Source: Glaciecola sp. 33A (GTDB lineage Bacteria; Pseudomonadota; Gammaproteobacteria; Enterobacterales; Alteromonadaceae). From it: a stretch of DNA of 64,000 bases. Positions 16,931 to 24,417 of the stretch are shown piece by piece. Within the stretch, counting starts at the first letter, position 1. Every line of letters starts with the position of its first letter. Position numbers and translations under genes: made by a program. Where the stretch lies: contig NZ_PJAR01000041.1 in NCBI RefSeq assembly GCF_002836745.1, positions 186,001-250,000 of the forward strand, given 5' to 3'. A model generated the notes under the pieces. It was given only the letters and a program-made list of their open reading frames with translations. It was not told the origin of the DNA and searched no databases.

Positions 16931-16952
16931 AATGATATATACTAATATCATT
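16931..16952. promoter_or_regulatory. operator upstream of the serine-hydrolase-like / DUF1838 operon
   Basis: AATGATAT-ATACTA-ATATCATT: both arms are perfect, same 8-6-8 layout as 2669-2690. It lies 117 bases before the TTG start at 17069. Confidence 0.65.
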
Positions 16953-17068
16953 GTATGTTATTTTAAATCTATTCTGTGTCATTGATATTTTTGCTAGTAA
17001 AACTGACTTAAATAAAACCTCTGCCAACGTTTTCAGTTTTACTTTTTTTTAATATAGGAGATAGTCTT

Positions 17069-18292
17069 TTGACTCGTAATATTGCAGCCTTAATTACCGC
17101 AGCAGCAGTTATCACTATTTTGGTGATAACTGCTGCTTTTCTTGATTGGCGATTCTGGTACCGCTGGCACACTTTACCTGAAAACGCAGGTGAGTGGCCG
17201 GCCAGCTATTATCAACCTGTAGTCGAGGTCACTGGCGACAAACAACCTTTTTTTCCATTGGCTGACGCAAACAATGCCAGTATTGAGAGTGAGGCGCTAA
17301 ACGCCGCTGCTGTTTGGGCTGAGGCGCATAACAGCGCGGCGCTGATAGTTTTGCACCGCGGTGTTGTTCAACTGGAACGTTACTGGCAAGACATACAGGC
17401 TGACTCTCTATTTTCCGGACGCGCCATGACCCGTTCGTTCATATCCCCCTTAATCGCTAAGGCGATCCAAGAAGGCTCGATTAATAGTGTCGATGATCCA
17501 GTCGCGCTATATTTACCAGAATGGGGCGATGACCCACGCGGTCAGATCACTATCCGTAATCTACTGCATAATTTAAGTGGACTGGAAAATCCAATGCTCG
17601 CTGGCGACCCGGACCCAGACAATAAAAACACTCGACTTGCTCTTGGCGGCGACTTTCGTGCGGCGGCTTTACGCTTTGATCTGGCTAACCAACCCGGTGA
17701 GTTTTTTGCCCTGTCTAACGCCAATGCCCAATTGCTTGGCGCTGTGCTTGAATCGGCTACTGGTGAAGAGTATGAGAGTTATTTCAATACTCGGCTATGG
17801 CAACCTCTTGGAGCTGGCCCGTCGTATCTTTACACGGATAGTGAGAACGGCATGCCGGCGGTTTACTGCTGCTTTCGCGCTACTCCGCGTGACTGGTTGC
17901 GTTACGGTGCTGCACTTTTAAATGATGGCCGAGTAGGGGAAAAGCAGTTATGGCCCAAAGGTTGGGTTGACGAGATGACAACACCCTCGCAATTTAGTCC
18001 AAATTACGGTTATCAGATATGGGTCGGTAATCCAGATCCCTCACTAGGCCGAATTTACGTGCAAGGTGGCGATTTGGTTGCTCCCCACGGTGAACCAATA
18101 GCAAGTGAAGGCGTTTTTTTCTTGGAGGGGGGTGGCTATCGGACGATGTATGTTTTGCCAGAGCATGAACTGGTTATTTTAAGGCTTGGATATTATGACG
18201 CTAACTGGAAGACCTCTACATTACCTAATTTGATATTACCCGGCCTACGAAAAATCGACAATGCTGTAGAGCCTGAGGAAATAACAGAATGA
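17069..18292 (+). CDS. serine hydrolase (beta-lactamase) fold protein with substituted catalytic residues
   Basis: A 407-residue, membrane-anchored (residues 5-25 hydrophobic) protein of the class C beta-lactamase / 6-aminohexanoate-dimer hydrolase family. The fold is clear (INSVDDPVALYLPEW, ITIRNLLHNLSGL, LLGAVLESATG). At the usual SxxK site it reads AMTR (residues 119-122, followed by SF), so nucleophile Ser is Ala and Lys is Arg. At the YxN site it reads LSN (215-217). All the catalytic residues I can place except Asn are replaced, so it is probably a pseudoenzyme with a binding or scaffolding role. The TTG start has GGAG 8 bases upstream, and the next gene overlaps by 4 bases. Its first codons are duplicated after the TonB gene at 12551. 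Confidence 0.85.
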   Translation: MTRNIAALITAAAVITILVITAAFLDWRFWYRWHTLPENAGEWPASYYQPVVEVTGDKQPFFPLADANNASIESEALNAAAVWAEAHNSAALIVLHRGVVQLERYWQDIQADSLFSGRAMTRSFISPLIAKAIQEGSINSVDDPVALYLPEWGDDPRGQITIRNLLHNLSGLENPMLAGDPDPDNKNTRLALGGDFRAAALRFDLANQPGEFFALSNANAQLLGAVLESATGEEYESYFNTRLWQPLGAGPSYLYTDSENGMPAVYCCFRATPRDWLRYGAALLNDGRVGEKQLWPKGWVDEMTTPSQFSPNYGYQIWVGNPDPSLGRIYVQGGDLVAPHGEPIASEGVFFLEGGGYRTMYVLPEHELVILRLGYYDANWKTSTLPNLILPGLRKIDNAVEPEEITE

Positions 18293-19194
18293 ATAAACCT
18301 ACCAATAATATTAATCATGATCGCCGTAATCTTTTGCTAGGTGCCACCACTGGGGCGGCTCTACTTGGCTTAGGTGTTTTGCCTAGCAGGCACACTCAGG
18401 CCCAAGGTCTGGTTCTTAACAGAGATCCCGACTTGTTACGTGCCTGTATGAAAATGCGTTTTTCTCTTGGACCCGAAATGTCTATCGGCTGGGTGCGGGC
18501 TAAACGTTTTGCCGTATCGCAGGGGCGCATTGAGCCGGTTTGTGGTTTTGTATCAGCTACTTTCTCCCGCCGCCACAGAGTAACCGACAAAGTGTTTGAG
18601 ATTGTTGCTTTCGAAATTACACACTACACTGATTTTGAGACGGGCGCGTTGCTCGATACGCTCGTTATGCCTTTCTCTAATCAGACTGTGCGTGTTCCCC
18701 CCTATCGCTTTGGGCCCGTAAAAACTCGATTTGCGGTTAACCTAGATGAAAAAGAGACATTTGCACCGGCTGCAAATACTAATGAGGATGAGTTCGCTCC
18801 GGCCAGTGAGGTGTCTATGAGCAAGTCGATTGAAATCGGTAAGGTGGACGCCGGTGACTTATTCTTACGCCACGAGGAATATGGTCGGGTTTATCCGACA
18901 GACGCGAAGTTGCCCTCCATGTTTTATAAAGAATCGACCATTTGGTCGTCACCTTTGGCTGAAGTGCTAGATCCGAAACTAAATAAGGTAAATTCGACCG
19001 TAGCCTATTCAGCAATGACAAGCTGGCGTCCTTGGATGAAAATGGGCGACCTGCCGGGGCATACATCATCCAACGGTTTTGGTCGCAGGGCGAACTCAGT
19101 TAATGATCTGCCAGAGGATTTTTTAGAACATACTCGGAAGATTCATCCAGATGTGGTGGCGGATCCGGGCGCAATACTTGACTCCTTGCTATAA
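18289..19194 (+). CDS. Tat-exported DUF1838 protein, copy 1
   Basis: A 301-residue protein with a twin-arginine signal (DRRNLLLGATTGAALLGLG, residues 11-29), followed by a DUF1838 domain. Typical features are FEIVAFEITHYTDFETGALLDTLVMPF and the C-terminal pattern W-x-x-WM-x-M with PGH. It is the first of three tandem, divergent paralogues. Its ATG overlaps the stop of the serine-hydrolase-like gene (ATGA). Tat export suggests a protein folded in the cytoplasm, perhaps with a cofactor. DUF1838 has no established reaction that I know of. A role in degrading the module's substrate in the periplasm is inferred from context only. Confidence 0.8.
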   Translation: MNKPTNNINHDRRNLLLGATTGAALLGLGVLPSRHTQAQGLVLNRDPDLLRACMKMRFSLGPEMSIGWVRAKRFAVSQGRIEPVCGFVSATFSRRHRVTDKVFEIVAFEITHYTDFETGALLDTLVMPFSNQTVRVPPYRFGPVKTRFAVNLDEKETFAPAANTNEDEFAPASEVSMSKSIEIGKVDAGDLFLRHEEYGRVYPTDAKLPSMFYKESTIWSSPLAEVLDPKLNKVNSTVAYSAMTSWRPWMKMGDLPGHTSSNGFGRRANSVNDLPEDFLEHTRKIHPDVVADPGAILDSLL

Positions 19195-19417
19195 TTTTTA
19201 CTTATACAACGGTTAAAATTATGCAATAGATACTGACGTATTGCTCTGATAGGTTCTGTAAGTGATAGCGTGAGTGGATCTCGAATAAATCAGTGAAGCC
19301 TCAATTGGGCCTTAATATTTCGTAAGAGGAAGCTTAGCTGGCCACATAAAAACTCAAAAATAAGCGGCTAACATCTAAGTCGACGTGAAACCATTTAAGT
19401 CAATTTACGGAGAAGAC

Positions 19418-20353
19418 ATGAACAGAACCACGCAGGTACCATTAAGCCCATTAAATAGCCGTCGTAAGTTTTTAACTGCCAGTTTGGCTGGTCTAGGCGT
19501 TGGTTTAGGAGCTGCAATAGTGCCAATAGCGCACGCAGGTACAAGACCCATAATCCCGATCCCGCCCACGCCCAAAGAACACGGTGTAGCGAAGGTAAAG
19601 TCTGAGTTTCTATTTTTCGATGATCCGGTTGCTAAGCTGCATCATCATTTAAGGATGGAGCGGGACCTCGCCGAACAAAGTCACACTTTGACTTGGTATC
19701 ATTGGATTGTTTTTATGGTGCCTGTGAAAAGTGCACCTGTGCCCCTGATGCGCTACGAAGGAATAGAGTTTAGTTATCTACGACATTTGGGTAATAATAA
19801 TTTTCGCCTACATGCGCATAATCTCTCGTATCCCCGTGACTTAGAGACAGGCAAGTTTACCAATACTGTTTTAAATCCAGTGACAGGCGAGACACTGCAA
19901 GTATCACCTTCTTTAATACTCAATGATCCCGGCACGGTGCAAAGTCCGGATGGTTTTCGCAACGTAAACGGTGATGGGACTTACCAGAAGCGTTACTCGA
20001 TGTTTCGGCGTGAAGACGAGTTAATTAAAATGGAATGCGTGCGCGGTGCACCTCCCGAGATCCCAACAACCCATCAGGAAAACTCCGTTCAGTGGTGTCC
20101 ATTCGATGAGTTCACCAAATCTTCAATCACGTCGCTACCGTCGCATTTCGTCGGTAATTACCTCTACGACTATCCGCGTTGGATGAACATGAAGGGCCGT
20201 CCAGGTCACTTAAGTGCGATGTTTGATGGCAAAAAGATTAACTCTGTTGAAGAGCTTCCGGACGAGCTCCTAGACCGAACTCGACGAGAGTATCCGGATC
20301 TACTGCGCCCGCGTTGGGAAGATTTTGACAATCCTTTATCGTTTAAACTGTAG
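19418..20353 (+). CDS. Tat-exported DUF1838 protein, copy 2
   Basis: A 311-residue DUF1838 protein with a twin-arginine signal (NSRRKFLTASLAGLGVGLGA). The start is ATG 19418, with GGAG five to six bases upstream; a GTG at 19385 would add 11 residues. The domain shows NLSYPRDLETGKFTNTVLNPVTGE, and the C-terminal part has RWMNMKGRPGHLSAMFDGKKINSVEELPDELLDRTR, which parallels copy 1 (WMKMGDLPGH, NSVNDLPEDFLEHTR). A gap of 223 bases without a recognisable terminator separates it from copy 1. Its TAG stop overlaps the GTG start of copy 3. The function is unknown; tandem divergence suggests distinct steps or subunits. Confidence 0.8.
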   Translation: MNRTTQVPLSPLNSRRKFLTASLAGLGVGLGAAIVPIAHAGTRPIIPIPPTPKEHGVAKVKSEFLFFDDPVAKLHHHLRMERDLAEQSHTLTWYHWIVFMVPVKSAPVPLMRYEGIEFSYLRHLGNNNFRLHAHNLSYPRDLETGKFTNTVLNPVTGETLQVSPSLILNDPGTVQSPDGFRNVNGDGTYQKRYSMFRREDELIKMECVRGAPPEIPTTHQENSVQWCPFDEFTKSSITSLPSHFVGNYLYDYPRWMNMKGRPGHLSAMFDGKKINSVEELPDELLDRTRREYPDLLRPRWEDFDNPLSFKL

Positions 20354-21201
20354 TGAAAGTAATACATCGACGTGAATTTCTTAGGGGCATGGCGGGCATC
20401 GCTGGCCTCGCTGCATCGAGTTGCGCGATCGCTCCAGCTGCTGGCCCGCATGCAAAAAGATATGACCTAAACCTAGACGATCCTCAAGCTAATCTGAAGG
20501 CTTTTATCAAGCTAACGGGTAGCTTAGATAACGAACCTGTTTACGACTTAGTGCAAGGCAGTGTTTACGGTCTCGTTGCTGGGCAGCCAGCGAGACCACT
20601 ATTTAAAACAGTGGGTGCAGGCTGCTCTCACTATTCTCGCCGTTCCCGTTTTGAATACCGGGCTGAGTCACGCTACATAGGCATGTTTCTAGATTGGAAT
20701 ACAGAACAACCCCTTGATAAGTGGACTAACCCATATACAGGCAAAGTGTGCGACGTGCCGGTCACGCGCTATGGCCCGAGTGAGGTCAGCATATTAGGTA
20801 ATAAAATTGTGCAAGCGGCTGCGACTGCAGCTGAGACCCAAATGCCTGGCGCAAAGCGTCCTTGGTTTAAACTGGGAAATGTTGCTCATATGCAGCGAGA
20901 AGTTATATCGTCGGCGCCTGAAATGCCGTTATTCCCTAAAGCTGATCTCATGACCTACTCTAGTGACTGGCAGCAGTTAGCTAACCCCAAGTTAAAAAGA
21001 ATTCCATCGCGTTTGAATTTTTCAGCAGTGGAAGCATGGCGCGACTGGATGAATATGGTGGCGGGGGAAGATCCTGCGGGAACACTCTGGTGGCAAGTTT
21101 CTGGCGTTAAACTTGATCGTGCTTCTGACTATCCATCGCAGTTATTGCAAAGACTGCGCCGTGAGGATCCGAATTTTTTTCAATCTAGGGGTGATATATG
21201 A
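20353..21201 (+). CDS. Tat-exported DUF1838 protein, copy 3
   Basis: A 282-residue DUF1838 paralogue that begins with GTG overlapping the previous stop (TAGTG), so it depends on translational coupling; no clear ribosome site is present. It has a twin-arginine signal (HRREFLRGMAGIAGLAASSC), and the cysteine after AASS could be a lipobox, though not an ideal one. The domain has MFLDWNTEQPLDKWTNPYTGKVCDVPVTRYGPSEV, matching the family's fibre of tyrosine/proline-rich strands, and AWRDWMNMVAGEDPAG at the C-terminus. The next gene overlaps by 4 bases. The function is unknown. Confidence 0.78.
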   Translation: MKVIHRREFLRGMAGIAGLAASSCAIAPAAGPHAKRYDLNLDDPQANLKAFIKLTGSLDNEPVYDLVQGSVYGLVAGQPARPLFKTVGAGCSHYSRRSRFEYRAESRYIGMFLDWNTEQPLDKWTNPYTGKVCDVPVTRYGPSEVSILGNKIVQAAATAAETQMPGAKRPWFKLGNVAHMQREVISSAPEMPLFPKADLMTYSSDWQQLANPKLKRIPSRLNFSAVEAWRDWMNMVAGEDPAGTLWWQVSGVKLDRASDYPSQLLQRLRREDPNFFQSRGDI

Positions 21202-22130
21202 TCCGCTTATTAATCTTGTTGAGTTTTTTCTTTGGAACGACTTGTCAGGCCGAAACGAAACTTAATTACAGCACGGTGAAAGGGGCCGGTGATGTTCCTT
21301 TAACGGTCGTCACTGCGGGTAGTTCGCAGCGGCCCGCTATTATATTTATACACGGCATTGGCCAGAGTCATTACAGTTTTCATAAACAGCTTGAATCCGG
21401 GCTGGCTGACGATTTCTATTTGGTTGCTTTCGATTTACGCGGGCATGGCGCGTCTGGCAAGCCCTGGGATACAGAAGCTTATATTCACTCAGAGACGTGG
21501 GCGCAGGACCTAGAGGCAGTTATCTCTGCAACCCAAGCACGCAAACCGGTGATTGTTGCTTGGTCTTACGGAACCTTAGTGTTGCTTGACTATATACGTC
21601 AACATGACACGTCGAAAATCGCTGGCGTAGTTTTTAGTGGTTCCTTGGGAGCATTACGTCCATATACCCTGCCAACTGAGGATGATCCTAACACTGCTGA
21701 GTTTTTGCATATTAGACAGCTGCAGTTGAGCTCAGATCCGCGTGATCAGGTAGCTGCAATTGAACGCATGGTGGGTTGGCTTACGACCACCCCTGCACCA
21801 CAATCAGAGCAAAACGTATTCAAAGCTATTGCTGCCATGTTTCCAGTTTACGCGCGTCGCGCTATGTACAGCCGAACGTTGGATAATCAAGATCTGCTTA
21901 ATACGGTTACTAAGTTGCCGGTTTTATTAGCGATGGGTGCAGATGACAATGCTGGCATGCTAAAAGATGCTAAACTTCTATCACAGACTATTCCTAACGT
22001 GTGCTTATCTGTTTATACCGGAGCTGGCCACTCAGTTTTTTATGAACAGCCGACCCGCTTTAATACTGAACTCAGAAGCTTTGCTGCGCAGGCGCTAGAT
22101 TTTAATTCGTGCATTGTTTCCGCTGACTGA
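21198..22130 (+). CDS. secreted alpha/beta hydrolase
   Basis: A 310-residue alpha/beta hydrolase with a signal peptide (cleavage near CQAET). FIHGIGQSHYSF provides the oxyanion region, AWSYGT contains the nucleophile serine (the first Gly of GxSxG is Ala), GADDNAG supplies the likely acid, and GAGHSVFYEQP the catalytic histidine, so the triad appears complete. RGHGASGKPWD is the usual lid-proximal motif. It overlaps DUF1838 copy 3 by 4 bases and closes the operon. An esterase, lactonase or C-C hydrolase role in the periplasm is plausible; the substrate is unknown. Confidence 0.85.
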   Translation: MIRLLILLSFFFGTTCQAETKLNYSTVKGAGDVPLTVVTAGSSQRPAIIFIHGIGQSHYSFHKQLESGLADDFYLVAFDLRGHGASGKPWDTEAYIHSETWAQDLEAVISATQARKPVIVAWSYGTLVLLDYIRQHDTSKIAGVVFSGSLGALRPYTLPTEDDPNTAEFLHIRQLQLSSDPRDQVAAIERMVGWLTTTPAPQSEQNVFKAIAAMFPVYARRAMYSRTLDNQDLLNTVTKLPVLLAMGADDNAGMLKDAKLLSQTIPNVCLSVYTGAGHSVFYEQPTRFNTELRSFAAQALDFNSCIVSAD

Positions 22131-22396
22131 TATTGGGACAGCTAATACGATATCAGATTGACTTGTGGGATATCTTTGGACTCAGCGCTCTAGCCCTTTT
22201 GGCGAGCAAACAGACTCGTTAGCGCCCTCCGAAGCGGTTGCTCGTTAGATTTACGCCGGATGTACAATGTGTCTGCATTTGATTAATTCAGATGAAAACA
22301 AAATATTAATTACTGACTCTGGTATTCGCGCTACTAATGACGCATTAGACCTTTACAAAATATATCGATTTATCATTTAGTCGATACTAAACGTTT

Positions 22397-23191
22397 TTAG
22401 TATAGTCGAGTGAGCTGATCCAAAAAATAGGAAAAAAGTTCTGAGTTTGAGCGTAATTTCAATTTGGCATATAGCTTTGCGCGGTGCACTCGTTCTGTGC
22501 CGGGAGAAATATTTAAATTGTCTGCGGCTGACTGTGACGAATGTCCAGTAATCACTAATTTAGCAATTTGTCTTTCTCTACGGGTCAATACTTCTGCTTC
22601 AAAGTTATCCAGTAAATAGGTTACTCGTTCTGACACTACCGCAGACAGCGGAAGCACTTGTTGTGCCTGTTGCTGCAATGTGAATGCCACATGCTTGCGG
22701 ATTAATGAAGTAACCAACAGACCCATCGTTGCAAATAGGCTTAACTCAACGGGGCTAAATTTTGGGTTGGGAGAATGTCGACCAAGACAAAATTGAATAA
22801 AACCTAAGTCACCATTATTAATGAAAAAATAAACGAGATCTTCGATACCGCTTGGCTGGTAATAAGACGCGTACATTTGTGAATTTTTAAAGCCGTCTGG
22901 CATCAACTCAGACCAAGAATAAACGCCATCAGCATAGTTATTCATGAAGCCTTGATAAGCGGGGCTAGCAACATATGCGCCATCGAGAAAACGGGCGTAA
23001 AAAATCTTGTCTTCATGTTCAAGTAAGTTTGCAAACAGCAACTCAGGTGGCATATTTTTGTTATAAAAAATAACAGAGCTACTATCTACCGATAGCTGGG
23101 ATTCAAACAGCTTGATCAATACTGAAAAAAAATTGTTGGTGCCCAAAGCATCTATTAAGGCCACCTGATGAGTTAAACTATTAGCAGACAT
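22397..23191 (-). CDS. LuxR-family transcriptional regulator
   Basis: A 264-residue regulator. The C-terminal 60 residues form a LuxR/GerE helix-turn-helix (LTRRERQIAKLVITGHSSQSAADNLNISPGTERVHRAKLYAKLKL). The N-terminal 190 residues are a sensor-like domain that I do not recognise: no response-regulator aspartate pocket and no convincing acyl-homoserine-lactone motif. It lies 23 bases downstream of the LysR gene on the same strand, so the two regulators are co-transcribed. It may control module 2, whose TonB gene is divergent from the LysR gene. The ligand is unknown. Confidence 0.82.
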   Translation of the reverse strand: MSANSLTHQVALIDALGTNNFFSVLIKLFESQLSVDSSSVIFYNKNMPPELLFANLLEHEDKIFYARFLDGAYVASPAYQGFMNNYADGVYSWSELMPDGFKNSQMYASYYQPSGIEDLVYFFINNGDLGFIQFCLGRHSPNPKFSPVELSLFATMGLLVTSLIRKHVAFTLQQQAQQVLPLSAVVSERVTYLLDNFEAEVLTRRERQIAKLVITGHSSQSAADNLNISPGTERVHRAKLYAKLKLRSNSELFSYFLDQLTRLY

Positions 23192-23214
23192 GAGGTAATT
23201 GTCCTGCGTGTAAA

Positions 23215-24120
23215 TTACATATCATTTTTATGACTCAACAACCATTTTCTGAATTGACGAATGGCATAATCATCCTGTCTTTCTTTATCATAAAGTATAT
23301 GGAATCGTTGACTCGGTTTTAAACTCTCTTCGCAGGCTACAATTAATTCACCTTCTATAATTGCATCTTTTACTAAATATTCAGGGAGTATTGATACTCC
23401 AATATTGTTTTTGACTGCCTGTAATAAATAAATGAAATAGTCAAAGTGTTGCCCACCGATCATAGAAATTTCTTTTTCAGTCATGCCTGCTTTTAAAAAC
23501 CACTCATCGGTGGTCGACATAGCACTACTTTGATGAATGAAATCAAAATTCGCTACCTCTCGCATTGTTTTGACTGGTTTTCTGCCTCTTAAATACCTAG
23601 GAGTACAAACAGCCAAAAATGTATCGTGGCGTAATGGTTCAGCGTAATAATGAGGCCAGCTACCATTTCCCCATAAAATAGCGAAATCACAACGGCGAGT
23701 ATTGCGGGTGACGGCTTCGAAATCTGTGCCTAAATCAATTTCAATATCAGGATAATTAATATAAAACTCGTGTAACTTCGGCATTAGCCAAGCAATTGCA
23801 AAAGTGGGCTCGGTTACCACTTTTAATTTTATAGTTTTGGTATCTTTAGTGTTAGAGGATATTTTTTGAGTGACCGCACGAAGACTGCTTAATATCTTGT
23901 GTACCTCTTCAGCATATTGCTCGCCGATAGGAGTTAACGTTAATTGATTGTCCTGTCGATAAAAAAGCTTTCTGCCAATTAAGCTTTCAAGGTTTTTAAC
24001 CTGTCGACTAACTGCACTTTGTGTCAAGAACAAAGCCTCACCAGCGTAAGTCATATTCAAATGATGGCAAACCGCATCAAAACACTGTAAAGAAATAATA
24101 CTAGGAAGTTTTCCTTTCAC
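23215..24120 (-). CDS. LysR-family transcriptional regulator
   Basis: A 301-residue LysR regulator: N-terminal winged HTH (SLQCFDAVCHHLNMTYAGEALFLTQSAVSRQVKNLES, residues 9-45), then a periplasmic-binding-like effector domain with GcvA-type features (DFAILWGNGSWPHYYAEPL, SILPEYLV). It is divergent from the TonB receptor gene at 24418. A likely LysR box lies between them at 24208-24225, so control of that receptor operon and autoregulation are likely. The effector is not predictable. Confidence 0.88.
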   Translation of the reverse strand: MKGKLPSIISLQCFDAVCHHLNMTYAGEALFLTQSAVSRQVKNLESLIGRKLFYRQDNQLTLTPIGEQYAEEVHKILSSLRAVTQKISSNTKDTKTIKLKVVTEPTFAIAWLMPKLHEFYINYPDIEIDLGTDFEAVTRNTRRCDFAILWGNGSWPHYYAEPLRHDTFLAVCTPRYLRGRKPVKTMREVANFDFIHQSSAMSTTDEWFLKAGMTEKEISMIGGQHFDYFIYLLQAVKNNIGVSILPEYLVKDAIIEGELIVACEESLKPSQRFHILYDKERQDDYAIRQFRKWLLSHKNDM

Positions 24121-24207
24121 TCAACGCACCTTAGCCATTAACACGAACTTGTTCTACGAGCTCAATTTCAGTAGAGTCACTTGCTGATTGCAGCATAAAC
24201 AACGCCC

Positions 24208-24225
24208 CTTGATAAATACATCAAG
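24208..24225. promoter_or_regulatory. probable LysR-type box
   Basis: CTTGAT-AAATAC-ATCAAG is a perfect inverted repeat of the T-N11-A form typical of LysR operators. It sits in the 297-base gap between the divergent LysR gene (start 24120) and the TonB receptor gene (start 24418). Confidence 0.5.
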
Positions 24226-24417
24226 ACTTACCATCAGAACATAAAAACATTTTTTCCTTCAGTCGGGAGATTATTTCACAAACCATTACATTTTGGAATG
24301 CCGCCAGTAATTTTGGTCGTTTGCGGGTTAAAACACAAATTAATAGTATGCGGGTCGGCTAAACAAAATACACACTTATTATAGTGACTATAAGATTTAA
24401 TCCTACGGAGTATTGTG

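Noticed and set aside
22356-22377. Possible operator copy downstream of the last module-1 gene
   Set aside because: 12 of 16 arm bases match, but it lies between two convergent gene ends where no promoter is expected.
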